DNA of 64,000 bases from positions 62,001 to 126,000 of the forward strand of contig JANXOF010000023.1 of the NCBI GenBank assembly GCA_025353725.1, read 5' to 3'. A model generated the notes under the pieces. That model was not told the DNA's origin. It saw nothing but the letters and a program-made list of their open reading frames with translations, and ran no database searches. Shown piece after piece: positions 1 to 8,109 of this stretch. Origin of the DNA: Polyangiaceae bacterium (lineage in GTDB: Bacteria; Myxococcota_A; Polyangia; Polyangiales; Polyangiaceae). The stretch's first letter is position 1. The number at the start of each line of letters is the position of its first letter. The position numbers and the translations under genes were made by a program.

Positions 1-2
1 CG

Positions 3-416
3 GACAAGCAACCCGACTTGGTGCGCGCCATCTGGTCACGGATTCCGCCTGAAATGGCGTTCCGCGCCGCGCTACTCGTTGGTGATGTCGACCCCGACAA
101 CGTAAGGCGTGAAGATATCTTGCCCTATCTCAGGCATATGACCCACGTGGACTTCTCGATGTTCGTGCGGATGCTTCGCGCGGCCGGCGAGCACAGCGCC
201 GAAGACTACTTACAAAGCATCGACGTGCCGGTTCTCATCGTCGCCGGCGAGCGCGATACGTTCACGCCGGGCTCACTTTCCCAGTGGATGGCGGAGCAAA
301 TTCCAGGCGCTGAACTGCTTCTCGTTCCGGCCGGGACGCACGTGGCGCCGATTGAGCAGCCGGAGCTCATCGGAGCGAAGATACGCGCGTTCGTCGACCG
401 TGTCTCGGCGACGTAG
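3..416 (+). CDS. Alpha/beta hydrolase, C-terminal part (cut by window start)
   Basis: Only the last 137 codons are present; the reading frame is open to the left edge, so the start lies outside. The visible part has the features of the C-terminal half of an alpha/beta-hydrolase fold enzyme: a strand-turn segment PVLIVAGERDTFTP that carries the likely acid of the catalytic triad, and a GTHVAP segment about 50 residues later with the likely catalytic histidine. The nucleophile elbow is not in view, so hydrolase, haloperoxidase or esterase activity cannot be separated. The stop overlaps the GTG start proposed for the next gene by 17 bases, suggesting co-transcription. Confidence 0.8.
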   Translation, partial: DKQPDLVRAIWSRIPPEMAFRAALLVGDVDPDNVRREDILPYLRHMTHVDFSMFVRMLRAAGEHSAEDYLQSIDVPVLIVAGERDTFTPGSLSQWMAEQIPGAELLLVPAGTHVAPIEQPELIGAKIRAFVDRVSAT

Positions 417-1401
417 CGCGTTGCTCGCACGGGCTGCGCTGCTCGCGTCCGTCGTGAGCTGCAGGCACTCACCAGCGACGCTCGAACCGCCTGCGGATAC
501 GTTTGGTGACGGCGCCAGTAAGGCCGTCGACGCGGCCATCCTTCCACGTGTAGCGCCGGTTTCGCACGACGGCGGTAGGCTCGCGACGTCCCACGCGCAC
601 GACGACGATCAGGCCTATGCGTCCTCCGCGCCGGTGGCGGTGCGGAGCATTGGTCACACCTCGATCGTCTTCAAAATCGAGTTCGCGAACGGCAGAAAAG
701 CGGCCTTTAAGCCTGCCTCACGCCGAGGTCCGACGAGGTACAAGGGCGAACTTGCAGCGCGAAGGCTCGCCATCCTTCTCGGTTTAAACAACGTACCGCC
801 CGTTTTTTTCAGAACCTTCGACGCAGGTCTGCTCGCCGCTGCCAAAGGTAGCGACGAGATGATCGTCAAAAACGGTGTCGTCCGCGGCGCACTGATCCCC
901 TGGGTCGACGGCCTGCAGTTCCTCGACCTCGAGAAGGCACCGCTCGTCAACGAATGGAAACGCTGGCTCGTGAACTCCGAGCCCATCGAAGACGCCAAAC
1001 GCGGCCTTGCGGGGCAGATTAGCGCCCTCATCGTGTTCGATTTTCTCACGGCGAACTGGGATCGCTTTAGCGGCGGCAACGTCGGGTTCGACAAGGCCAC
1101 CGGCACGCTTCTCTACATCGACAACGACGGCGCGTTCTTCGAAACCCCGCCCGAGGACGGTCTCGCGAGAAACCAAAAACTCCTCGAGAGTGATGACAAG
1201 CTCTCGCGTAGTTTGATTACCCACGTGCGCGCACTCGACGACACGTCGCTTGTCGGCGCGCTCGGCGATGAAACGCCTGGCGTACCGCTGCTTTCCTCGA
1301 AGGCGATAGCGGGCGTCGTGAGGCGGAGGCTGCAGCTTCTCTCGATCGTCGACGCGAAAATCGCGACGCATGGCGAGTCCGAAACGCTCGCCTTTCCGTA
1401 A
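400..1401 (+). CDS. Lipoprotein with Fam20C/HipA-like kinase fold
   Basis: A 333-residue protein if the GTG at 400 is used, which gives a short basic N-terminus, a hydrophobic stretch and a lipobox ending VVSC at Cys21; longer starts run further into the hydrolase gene. Residues about 85-320 resemble the secretory-pathway kinase group (Fam20C, CotH and relatives) rather than Hanks kinases: a hydrophobic strand then AAFKP with a likely ATP-binding Lys near 104, YKGE with the paired Glu near 117, LGLNNVPPV, then FDFLTANWDRF with Asp near 221 and YIDND near 241 as possible catalytic and metal-binding residues. Lipid attachment would place it outside the cytoplasm. The fold assignment comes from motif spacing; activity is inference. 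Confidence 0.65.
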   Translation: MSRRRSALLARAALLASVVSCRHSPATLEPPADTFGDGASKAVDAAILPRVAPVSHDGGRLATSHAHDDDQAYASSAPVAVRSIGHTSIVFKIEFANGRKAAFKPASRRGPTRYKGELAARRLAILLGLNNVPPVFFRTFDAGLLAAAKGSDEMIVKNGVVRGALIPWVDGLQFLDLEKAPLVNEWKRWLVNSEPIEDAKRGLAGQISALIVFDFLTANWDRFSGGNVGFDKATGTLLYIDNDGAFFETPPEDGLARNQKLLESDDKLSRSLITHVRALDDTSLVGALGDETPGVPLLSSKAIAGVVRRRLQLLSIVDAKIATHGESETLAFP

Positions 1402-1438
1402 GTCATCCTTTGCAGCCGGAGGGTAGCGCCCGTCCTCG

Positions 1439-1774
1439 CTAGCTGGGCAGTACCGTCCCGACTCGGAAAAACACGTCGCGGCGCGTTCCGCAGCGTGAGC
1501 ATCGAAGGCGCACCACCCGCAGTCGACGCGCGGGCTCGCGGCCGTCAGGCGACACGGTGACCGCGACGTGCTCGTCAACGCGTTGCGCGTGAGCCCCGCA
1601 TGCCGCGCACTCAAGGTTAGCCGCGTGCGGCTCGGCGATCGACGCGCTCGCTACCTCGATCGGCCGATCCGCGGCGCCGCCTCGCTCGAGCGCGGCGAGC
1701 TTCGCGCGCGTTTGCGCAAGTTTCGCGAGGTCACGCGCTGCCTCACGCCGTTCCGTACGCAATCGTTTGGTCAT
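1439..1774 (-). CDS. Small zinc-ribbon protein
   Basis: A 111-residue protein with a basic, probably helical N-terminal third (many Arg, Lys, Ala; possible coiled coil at residues 1-35) and a C-terminal part with two CxxC knuckles, CAACG near residue 55 and CSRCG near residue 95, separated by a beta-rich stretch. This spacing is typical of a four-Cys zinc ribbon. No enzymatic motif is present, so nucleic-acid or protein binding is the most that can be suggested. It lies downstream of the MotA/ExbB-like gene on the same strand, with 25 bases between stop and start. Confidence 0.6.
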   Translation of the reverse strand: MTKRLRTERREAARDLAKLAQTRAKLAALERGGAADRPIEVASASIAEPHAANLECAACGAHAQRVDEHVAVTVSPDGREPARRLRVVRLRCSRCGTRRDVFFRVGTVLPS

Positions 1775-1799
1775 TTAAAGCCACTGTACGGCACGCGCG

Positions 1800-2177
1800 C
1801 TATCGAACGGCCGCTCGCTCGTCGAGGCGTCGTCTTCCGACCGCCGTCAGCATGGCGGTGAGCGCAAGGAACGAAAAGCCGAGAATCAGAGGAGCGGTCG
1901 ACTCTGACAATCCGTCGACAATGAGCCGCGCCGCGTCTGACGGGTAGCTGACTCGCGCATCGGCCGAAGCATGACTCGCGCTGCGAAGCGTAGCCCCCAC
2001 GTCAGCTGCCGTCCCGGCGCGGGACGCAAAGAGCGTCGCCTGCGTCATGCTCTCGACGAACCCGAGCGACCGTGCCTCGCCTCGGACGGCAAAGTTAAAG
2101 GAAGCTCCGAGCGAAATAAGCCCAAAAATGAGGATCACCGCCATCGGTATCCCCCCCTCGCGAATCAAGTTCAGCAT
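1800..2177 (-). CDS. Small membrane protein, MotA/TolQ/ExbB-like
   Basis: A 125-residue protein when started at the ATG at 2177 (MLNLIREGGIPM). It has one hydrophobic segment right after the N-terminal amphipathic stretch (about residues 9-28) and a second near residues 97-117, with a soluble Ala/Ser-rich loop between. That arrangement and the N-terminal GGIPM pattern recall short MotA/TolQ/ExbB-type proton-channel relatives seen in Myxococcota, but the conserved channel helix residues are not clear, so the family call is tentative. It is divergent from the broken sigma-factor gene, leaving an intergenic region of about 80 bases. Confidence 0.5.
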   Translation of the reverse strand: MLNLIREGGIPMAVILIFGLISLGASFNFAVRGEARSLGFVESMTQATLFASRAGTAADVGATLRSASHASADARVSYPSDAARLIVDGLSESTAPLILGFSFLALTAMLTAVGRRRLDERAAVR

Positions 2178-2260
2178 AGGTAGACAACGGCGCGTACCGA
2201 GGTTTGTGACCATGACTTTGTTTTTTGTCACGCCGCCGCTCGGCGCGCGTTTCGCTTCTC

Positions 2261-2899
2261 GTGAGCGACACGACGGCCGCAGTCTGCGCGACCGCTTCGG
2301 ACCACGAGTGGGTCGAAAGGCTGCAGCGTGGCGATGCGAACGCCTTCACGCGCGTCTTTGACGCTTACCAGCGGCGGATTCTTGCCTTTTTGGTACGCCT
2401 TTGTGGTCGAAGGCACACCGCGGAGGACCTGGCGCAGGAGACCTGGCTCAAATTCGCGAAGTCCGCGCGCTCACTCCACGAGGACACAAGGCTCGCTCCA
2501 TTTCTCTTTACGATCGCGCGAAACTCGTTTCTTAGCCACCGTCGCTGGGCTGTCTTGGACGTCAGTCGACTCGTGACGTTTGGCCTCGAACGCCTCCACG
2601 CGGCAACGACGGAGGACACTCCAGAGCTAAAGCACGAGCGCAAAAGCACGCTTGCCCAGCTCGAGTCCGCACTTCGGGAAGTGCCGCTAGCCTCGCGCGA
2701 AGTGTAACTCCTCGTGGGCGTCGAGGGGCTGGAGCAAGAGGAGGTAGCGCGCATGCTTGGCCTTTCTCACACGGCGTTGAGGCAGCGCTTGAGTCGCGCG
2801 CGCGCCAAGCTCGCAGAGGCCATGCGCTTGCTCGGAGAGGAGCGAAAGCCAGTGACGACCGGACCACGAAAGAATCGTCGAGGGAGAGAAACGACATGA
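2261..2899 (+). pseudogene. ECF sigma-70 factor interrupted by in-frame TAA
   Basis: Two halves of one extracytoplasmic-function sigma factor lie in the same frame, separated by a single TAA at 2705-2707. The first half, from GTG 2261, holds sigma region 2 (residues about 20-100: RILAFLVRLCGRR, then AEDLAQETWLKF, then APFLFTIARN). The second half has region 4 (GLEQEEVARMLGLSHTALRQRLSRARAKL is split here for length: GLEQEEVARMLGLSHTAL followed by RQRLSRARAKL), the helix-turn-helix for the -35 element. The codons after the stop (CTC CTC GTG GGC) continue the family pattern directly, so no bases are missing. It could be a decayed gene, a sequencing error, a readthrough site, or two separately translated domains restarting at GTG 2714. 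The next gene overlaps by ATGA. Confidence 0.8.
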
Positions 2900-3162
2900 G
2901 GCTTGAGCCGATGGACACGTCCACCAAAACTCAACCGCCACACGATTTCGACTTACCTATCCTGCGTGGCATCGTACCTTGTGCGACCGACGCCAACCTT
3001 CGCGCGAAGGCAAGCTCGGTCTACTTTCAACACGCCGTCACCACGCGGTGGGCAGCTTCCGCTTCCCCGATAGGCAAAGCACTTTGGCCACTGGCGCTTG
3101 CGAGCGTCGTCGGTCTCTACATGACGTGGGCAGACACCGCAGCCACTGCCGTCGTGATGTAA
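2896..3162 (+). CDS. Small single-TM protein coupled to the sigma factor
   Basis: An 88-residue protein whose ATG overlaps the sigma-factor stop in an ATGA (2896-2899), a standard sign of translational coupling. Residues about 1-50 are soluble; residues about 60-80 (ALWPLALASVVGLYM) form one membrane segment, and about 12 residues follow. Position after an ECF sigma gene suggests a membrane partner such as an anti-sigma factor, but the soluble part is short, has a single Cys and shows no zinc-finger HxxxCxxC pattern. I do not recognise the family. If the upstream TAA is real, coupling would depend on translation restarting in the region-4 segment. Confidence 0.5.
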   Translation: MRLEPMDTSTKTQPPHDFDLPILRGIVPCATDANLRAKASSVYFQHAVTTRWAASASPIGKALWPLALASVVGLYMTWADTAATAVVM

Positions 3163-3435
3163 CAACGCACGGACGTGCAGGGACAAGCCCTAGTCCTTGT
3201 TGGCAACCGACGCGGGAGGCTTGGGCGGGGTCGCATGTACGACGGCCTTCGGCGCCGCGGATTTCGCTACCGTCGCATGTTTTGCTGATGGGCTTGGCGC
3301 GACGCTGCTAGCCGTTGCGCTCGCGACTACGGCGACATTTCGTTTCGAGCCCGGCGGGTTCAGCCACGTGCGAGGATGATTGTCCAGGTCGTACGGCTTC
3401 CTCGTCGTGAGCGGAGTGCGATAGGCTCCGCTGCG

Positions 3436-5049
3436 ATGGCTTCGCGGACCGAGCGGCTAGCGCGAGTCGCGCCCTGGATCGCGGGCGTTTTACTCGCCGC
3501 TCCTATCCTCCTGCTTCGATACCCGCCGATGGGTGATCTGCCGATGCACGAGGCGCTCGTCGCCATTCTTCTTCATCGCAACGACGCCGCTTGGGCGCCA
3601 CGTGGGCTCTACTTCGTCGTCGCACCGCAGGCCAACCAGCTCTTCCACTTCCTCGCGTACGCGTTGTCTTTGGTCTTTGGAACAACCCTCGCCTGCAAGC
3701 TCGTCGTCGCCGCCATCGTGCTCGGCACGACGGTCGGGACAGCGCGGTTGCTCGCGTTCTTGAAGCTTTCGAGGTGGCCGTCGCTCCTCGCAGCGCCGGT
3801 CGCGTGCGGGTGGATGTTCCGTTGGGGGCTCGTGCCCAATCTGCTCGGATTCGCGCTCTTCGTGATTTCGGTTCCACTTCTCGAGCGCCTCGCGCGACGT
3901 CCCTCACTCCGCAACGTGATGTGCGCCACGCTCGCGACTGCCGTGCTCTTCTTCGCTCACGAATCCTCGGCCGTTCTTTTTGCGCTCGTCGCGGGTTATC
4001 TGGCGGTGGTCCGCGGTGGCTCGGTGCGAGCGATAGCGATTCGCAGCGTGCCGATCGTGGCAACCTTGGCGCTCGCGCTCGTTCAACTCCGCGCAGGTAA
4101 CGCCCTCAAAGGCGCAAGCATGCAGGCCGTCGGCAACGACTACGGACTCAACGCCTTCGAGCGCCTCGCTATCCTGCCCGGCGCGGTGTTCGGCGGCTTC
4201 GATACGACGCGGCTCGCCTCGATAACAGTGGCGTGGTCGATCGCCTTCGTCGCGAGCGCTGTCGCAAACAGACGGCCCAGGCAGCACGGTACGACGGTCC
4301 GAGTCGTGATGTGGCGACACCGCTACCCGTTGCTCGCGGCCCTTTTTTTCTTGCTGTTCCTCACCTTTCCGATGTCGCTCGGAGGGACGACACTTCTCGC
4401 GCATCGGTTCCTGCCGCCGGCTTGCGTTTTTGCCGTGGTGGCGGCCGCGCCGCGGAAGACGGATGGGTTGCGCGCGCTGCTTTTGGCCCTCGTACCGCTC
4501 GCGATGCTGGGTGTTGAGACGAAAAGCTTTCTCGACGCCGACCGCCGCTTTCGCGATCTCGACGCCGTCTTGAGCCACCTGCCAGACAACGTAGCCGTGG
4601 CGCAGCTCGACCTGTCCCCGCCAAAACCGAGCGTCGTCGCTCCAATTCCTGGCGCCGCAAGCCGCGCCCTCACGCTGCATGGCGGGCGCATGCTCTTCGC
4701 GATGACCGACATGCCCCCGAACCCCATCTACACGCGAACGGATGGACAATGGAACGAGCCGGTGCTCCGCCTCGCTCACAATCCTTACGCGTTCATGCCT
4801 ACCCACGACGCGCGCCGCTTTGGCTACCTCCTCGCGAGGAGCTCGCGCACGAAGCTCCGCGCGCTGGCGGTGCAGGCACTGCAGCCCGAAGAGGAGCTCA
4901 TCGCGTCGCAGGGAGAATGGGACTTGTTCCGCTCGACGCTGCCCGTCGCCTCGCTCGACTCACCGGATGTGCTACTGCCTTCACCACCGCCGGAGACCCT
5001 CGCCGACCGCGTCAACCGACTGGCGAATCCTGTTGGCGAGCAGCGGTAG
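3436..5049 (+). CDS. Polytopic membrane protein, GT-C glycosyltransferase-like
   Basis: A 537-residue integral membrane protein, started at ATG 3436 because the following MASRTERLARVAPW gives a normal basic N-terminus before the first membrane segment. Roughly ten hydrophobic segments fill residues 10-370, and a soluble C-terminal domain of about 150 residues follows. The first periplasmic loop has YPPMGDLPMHEA with acidic residues just after TM1, as in GT-C fold enzymes that use polyprenyl-linked sugars and keep catalytic Asp/Glu in that loop. There is no clear match to a named family, so a membrane glycosyltransferase is a reasonable but unproven reading. It stands alone, convergent with the E1-beta gene. 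Confidence 0.6.
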   Translation: MASRTERLARVAPWIAGVLLAAPILLLRYPPMGDLPMHEALVAILLHRNDAAWAPRGLYFVVAPQANQLFHFLAYALSLVFGTTLACKLVVAAIVLGTTVGTARLLAFLKLSRWPSLLAAPVACGWMFRWGLVPNLLGFALFVISVPLLERLARRPSLRNVMCATLATAVLFFAHESSAVLFALVAGYLAVVRGGSVRAIAIRSVPIVATLALALVQLRAGNALKGASMQAVGNDYGLNAFERLAILPGAVFGGFDTTRLASITVAWSIAFVASAVANRRPRQHGTTVRVVMWRHRYPLLAALFFLLFLTFPMSLGGTTLLAHRFLPPACVFAVVAAAPRKTDGLRALLLALVPLAMLGVETKSFLDADRRFRDLDAVLSHLPDNVAVAQLDLSPPKPSVVAPIPGAASRALTLHGGRMLFAMTDMPPNPIYTRTDGQWNEPVLRLAHNPYAFMPTHDARRFGYLLARSSRTKLRALAVQALQPEEELIASQGEWDLFRSTLPVASLDSPDVLLPSPPPETLADRVNRLANPVGEQR

Positions 5050-5138
5050 GCCCTTTTGGCTCCTTAGCCTCATAGCTCCCCCCCGAAGCCAGTGCCCCTC
5101 CGCGAGCACTGACCTGTACGCATAGCAAGCTGCCGGAG

Positions 5139-6200
5139 CTAAGGCTGGTGGCGCGCGAGCTCTGCGATCGCTCGTTTAATGCCGTCTTTTTGGGGCACAC
5201 TGGCCATTTCAAGCGCATCGGCGAGGCCGATTCCAGGAAGATGCGCGCCCGCAAGGAGCTTTGGCGGCGCGTGGAGCTCGTAGAACAGCTCCTCCGTGAT
5301 GCGGCGGATCAAATGCTCACCGAAGTTCGTTATCTCGGTATCTTCATTGACGCACAGCACGCGGTTCGTTTTGCGAACGCTCTCCTTGATAGCGTCCCAA
5401 TCGTACGGGTGCAGCGAGCGGAGATCGACAATCTCGGCGTCGATGTTATCCGCGGCGAGTTCGTCAGCGGCGGCGACGCACATGGGCACGTTGCGACCGT
5501 ATGTCAGAACGGTAACTTGCGTTCCCGACCGAGCGACCCGCGCTTTGCCAATGGGAATGAAAAGCTCCTCCAGCGTGGGCCACTCGGGCTTCCACGCCGA
5601 GCGATCGCCGAGCGGAGCGTCGATCATTTTCGAGAGCGTTTTTTCGTCCGCGGGCTCCCCGGGGATCTCCTCGCCGGGGCGGCTCTTCACACGCAAGAGA
5701 GCCTTGGGCTTTAGGAACATCACGGGGTTCGGATCACGAATGGCACTCAGCAAAAGGCCATACGCGTCACGCGGAGTCGACGGCATCACGATCTTCCAGC
5801 CGGGAATGCGCGTCGCCTGGGCGTCGAACGAATGCGAGTGGTAAATACTTCCTCGAATTCCAGCGCCCACGGGCGTCATCATGACGAGGGGAACGTTCCA
5901 ATCGCCAGCGGTGGACCAACACGTGTTACCCGCGATTTTGAGAAGATCGATCGTGTTGAACGCGTAGTCGCAAAATTGAATTTCTGCGACAGGCTTCCGC
6001 CCCGCGAGCGCGAGCCCGATCGCCATTCCAATGACGCCGCGCTCGTCGAGCGGCGTGTTCCACGTCGTTCTCAACCCTTGTGTTGCCGTGAACACACCAC
6101 CGAGCGGCGGGCCCACGTCTTCGCCGAAAATGTCCGTGACACCGAGCTTTGACTCGCCGACGTGAAGCGCCATCCGGATGGCCTGAACCATGGTTGCCAT
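5139..6200 (-). CDS. 2-oxoacid dehydrogenase E1 component, beta subunit
   Basis: A 353-residue protein matching the usual length of E1-beta subunits of pyruvate or branched-chain 2-oxoacid dehydrogenases. Visible family features are VTDIFGEDVG near residue 20, the conserved TPLDERGVIGMAIGLALAG with the cofactor-contacting Glu near 52, AEIQFCDYAFNTIDLL, and the C-terminal transketolase domain (VTVLTYGRNV near 230, EIVDLRSLHPYDWDAI near 265). With E1-alpha it decarboxylates a 2-oxoacid using thiamine diphosphate and passes the acyl group to E2. Its ATG directly follows the TAG of the alpha gene, so the two are co-translated. E2 and E3 genes are not in the window, so the substrate (pyruvate or branched-chain 2-oxoacids) is undecided. 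Confidence 0.9.
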   Translation of the reverse strand: MATMVQAIRMALHVGESKLGVTDIFGEDVGPPLGGVFTATQGLRTTWNTPLDERGVIGMAIGLALAGRKPVAEIQFCDYAFNTIDLLKIAGNTCWSTAGDWNVPLVMMTPVGAGIRGSIYHSHSFDAQATRIPGWKIVMPSTPRDAYGLLLSAIRDPNPVMFLKPKALLRVKSRPGEEIPGEPADEKTLSKMIDAPLGDRSAWKPEWPTLEELFIPIGKARVARSGTQVTVLTYGRNVPMCVAAADELAADNIDAEIVDLRSLHPYDWDAIKESVRKTNRVLCVNEDTEITNFGEHLIRRITEELFYELHAPPKLLAGAHLPGIGLADALEMASVPQKDGIKRAIAELARHQP

Positions 6201-7220
6201 CTACTTTTCGCCTCCGACGTAATTTTTGTCCGCAAACACGTGGTCCCAAATCGATTCCGGCGTCGGAGGCGGCTCCTCCCGAACCTTCTTGCTCGCCTCG
6301 AGCAAGACATGCGTGTACTTCGCCCGCATCTCATCCATCTGCGCGCGCGTGAGCAGCTTTTTGTCTTCGAGCTTTTTCTCGAAGAGCGCGAGGCAATCAC
6401 TCTCGTCTTTCACGAAGTTCGCGCCACTCGCCGACGAGTGACCGTGCAAGCGCGAGACCATCGCCTCGAGCAAGTAGGGCTTCCGCTCCGTCCGCACGTA
6501 ATCCATGGCCTTTTTGATCGCGGCGTAACTCGCGGCCGGATCGTTGCCGTCGATGACAGCCGTAGGCATTCCGAACGCTTTACCTCGTTCGGCGACTTGG
6601 TCGTAGCCATGCTGGCCCGCGAACGGCGTCGAGATTCCGTAACGGTTGTTCGTCACGATCATCAGCAGCGGGAGCTCCTGGCCCTTCCGCGAGCTCCACA
6701 CGAGAGCCGTCGCAAAGTCCCCCTCGGCCGTGCCTGCGTCGCCGCCTTGCACGATGCTTATGCCCTTGGCCCCGGTGCCTTTCGCCTGCGCGCGCGCCGT
6801 CCCGATCGCAATCGAGTACTGCACTTCGATCGGTGAGCTCACGGGCGCCACGTTCCACTTTCGCACCGAGTAGTGCCCCGCGAAGTTCCGCCCCCGCGAG
6901 TAGGGGTCCGTCACGGTGTTCTTCATCTGCCTTAGCGAGTCGACAGGGTCGGCGCCCATCGCGAGGAGCGTTCCGCTCGAGCGATAGTGCAAATGCAAGT
7001 AGTCGTGGTCGACCCCCTGCCCCTTGTCGACGAGCAGCCCGAGAGAAACATTGAACGCCTCCTCCCCGGGGCCGCCTATCCAAAAGTAACCGTCTCCTTG
7101 CTTGTACATCGTGATCAGGCGTTCCTCGAGAACGCGCGTTCGAAGCATCAAGTCATGGAGGCGAAGGGTGAGCTCCGTAGTCAACGGCGAGGCGGGGGCG
7201 GGGGTAGAGGAAGCGGTCAT
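6201..7220 (-). CDS. 2-oxoacid dehydrogenase E1 component, alpha subunit
   Basis: A 339-residue E1-alpha subunit. It has the early segment LHDLMLRTRVLEERLITMYKQG, the HYRSSGTLLAMGADP region that lines the active-site channel, and the thiamine-diphosphate motif beginning GGDAGTAEGDFATAL and ending TNNRYGIST about 30 residues later. The more usual GDGxxxEG is GDAGTAEG here, a conservative variant. RLHGHSSASGANF near residue 265 carries the conserved His/Ser phosphorylation-loop region of branched-chain E1-alpha, which tips the call slightly toward 2-oxoisovalerate-type enzymes. It is the first gene of a two-gene unit with E1-beta, and no strong Shine-Dalgarno is seen before the ATG at 7220. Confidence 0.88.
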   Translation of the reverse strand: MTASSTPAPASPLTTELTLRLHDLMLRTRVLEERLITMYKQGDGYFWIGGPGEEAFNVSLGLLVDKGQGVDHDYLHLHYRSSGTLLAMGADPVDSLRQMKNTVTDPYSRGRNFAGHYSVRKWNVAPVSSPIEVQYSIAIGTARAQAKGTGAKGISIVQGGDAGTAEGDFATALVWSSRKGQELPLLMIVTNNRYGISTPFAGQHGYDQVAERGKAFGMPTAVIDGNDPAASYAAIKKAMDYVRTERKPYLLEAMVSRLHGHSSASGANFVKDESDCLALFEKKLEDKKLLTRAQMDEMRAKYTHVLLEASKKVREEPPPTPESIWDHVFADKNYVGGEK

Positions 7221-7263
7221 GGCGTCGAAGGTCTTTTACCGCGAACCCTTCCCGCCGCCTACA

Positions 7264-7680
7264 TCAAGCCGCTCGCTTGGGCCCGTAGAGCCGGTCGGCC
7301 ACCAAACGAGAGTGAAAAAGCATGGCGTCGAGGCGCGTGTAGGTCCCGTGCCCCAGGCCAGACGTGAGCAGACTTAAAAGGCCTGTTTGGCCATAGTCAA
7401 CCTGCGCAATTTCTCCGTAGTCGGGCCATGGGTGAGCGAGGCGGAGTTCGGCGGCGAACTTCACGGGAGCAAACCCCGCCACCCAAGTCGCGCTCAAGGC
7501 GGCGGTCCGACGCCGCGAGGGGCGGAAAGTCCGACCCCTCGACCGCGAGCCGGCGGACCCAGGCACCGCACAGACGCGCCGTGGCCCCTCTGGGGCGACC
7601 CCCGATGACATGAAGAGCTCGCGGCCGTTCGGGTCCGCGGCGATCCAGGAGCCGTGGCCCGGAGATTGCGGCCAGGGTTT
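7264..7680 (-). pseudogene. Frame-shifted remnant of an unrecognised gene
   Basis: The last ~80 codons (7264-7500) read as a convincing protein end, with PWPDYGEIAQVDYGQTGLL and TYTRLDAMLFHSRLVADRLY and GC-rich third positions. Upstream at about 7500-7605 that frame becomes Arg/Ser-rich nonsense while the neighbouring frame reads well (ATARLCGAWVRRLAVEG, then FPPLAASDRRLERD), and before a GGGGG run near 7605 the first frame again looks coding (GHGSWIAADPNGRELFM). This pattern fits two compensating frameshifts or sequencing errors. No start is visible. It lies 43 bases before E1-alpha on the same strand. I do not recognise the family. Confidence 0.5.
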
Positions 7681-7682
7681 AC

Positions 7683-8051
7683 GTGAAGCGCGCACGAATT
7701 CGGTGGGGGAAGAATCCGGCGCTTCGCGCAGTCGCGACGTGGGGTCTTGCGGCGCTATGGTTCGGGTTCTGCGAGGCCGCTGAGGCACGCGGGGCTGAGG
7801 CAAATTCCGACCGCGTGGTTCTTGCGATCCATGCCCCGAGCGCCCGCGGCTGCGCGATGTCGAACGAGCCCGCACGGAACTCCGTCGAACATGCTCTTGG
7901 GATCTTCGCGGTCCTGCTGCTCTTCGCGCGCCTCCTTCGTGTGCGAGCGCGCACACCGCACGACGACACCGACAGAGGACGGATTCCTTATGTCAATCTT
8001 CGCATCCGCGAGTCTGCTCCCTCACTGTCGGACGACGGCGGGCCGCTCTGA
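7683..8051 (+). CDS. Possible small MYXO-CTERM-like protein
   Basis: A 122-residue reading frame from GTG 7683. The N-terminus has Arg/Lys residues followed by a hydrophobic stretch (AVATWGLAALWFGFCEA) like a signal peptide. Residues about 55-92 read ARGCAMSNEP, then a hydrophobic ALGIFAVLLLFARLL, then RVRAR, which resembles the MYXO-CTERM sorting tail (Cys-containing motif, membrane segment, Arg cluster). A further 30 residues follow the Arg cluster, which is unlike a true tail and weakens the call. It starts at the edge of the frame-shifted remnant on the other strand. The gene itself is uncertain. Confidence 0.35.
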   Translation: MKRARIRWGKNPALRAVATWGLAALWFGFCEAAEARGAEANSDRVVLAIHAPSARGCAMSNEPARNSVEHALGIFAVLLLFARLLRVRARTPHDDTDRGRIPYVNLRIRESAPSLSDDGGPL

Positions 8052-8109
8052 CTCGCGCCGCATTCAAGGGAGCCCCTGGCCGCCGCAACGCGCGTGATAC
8101 GCTACCGAG

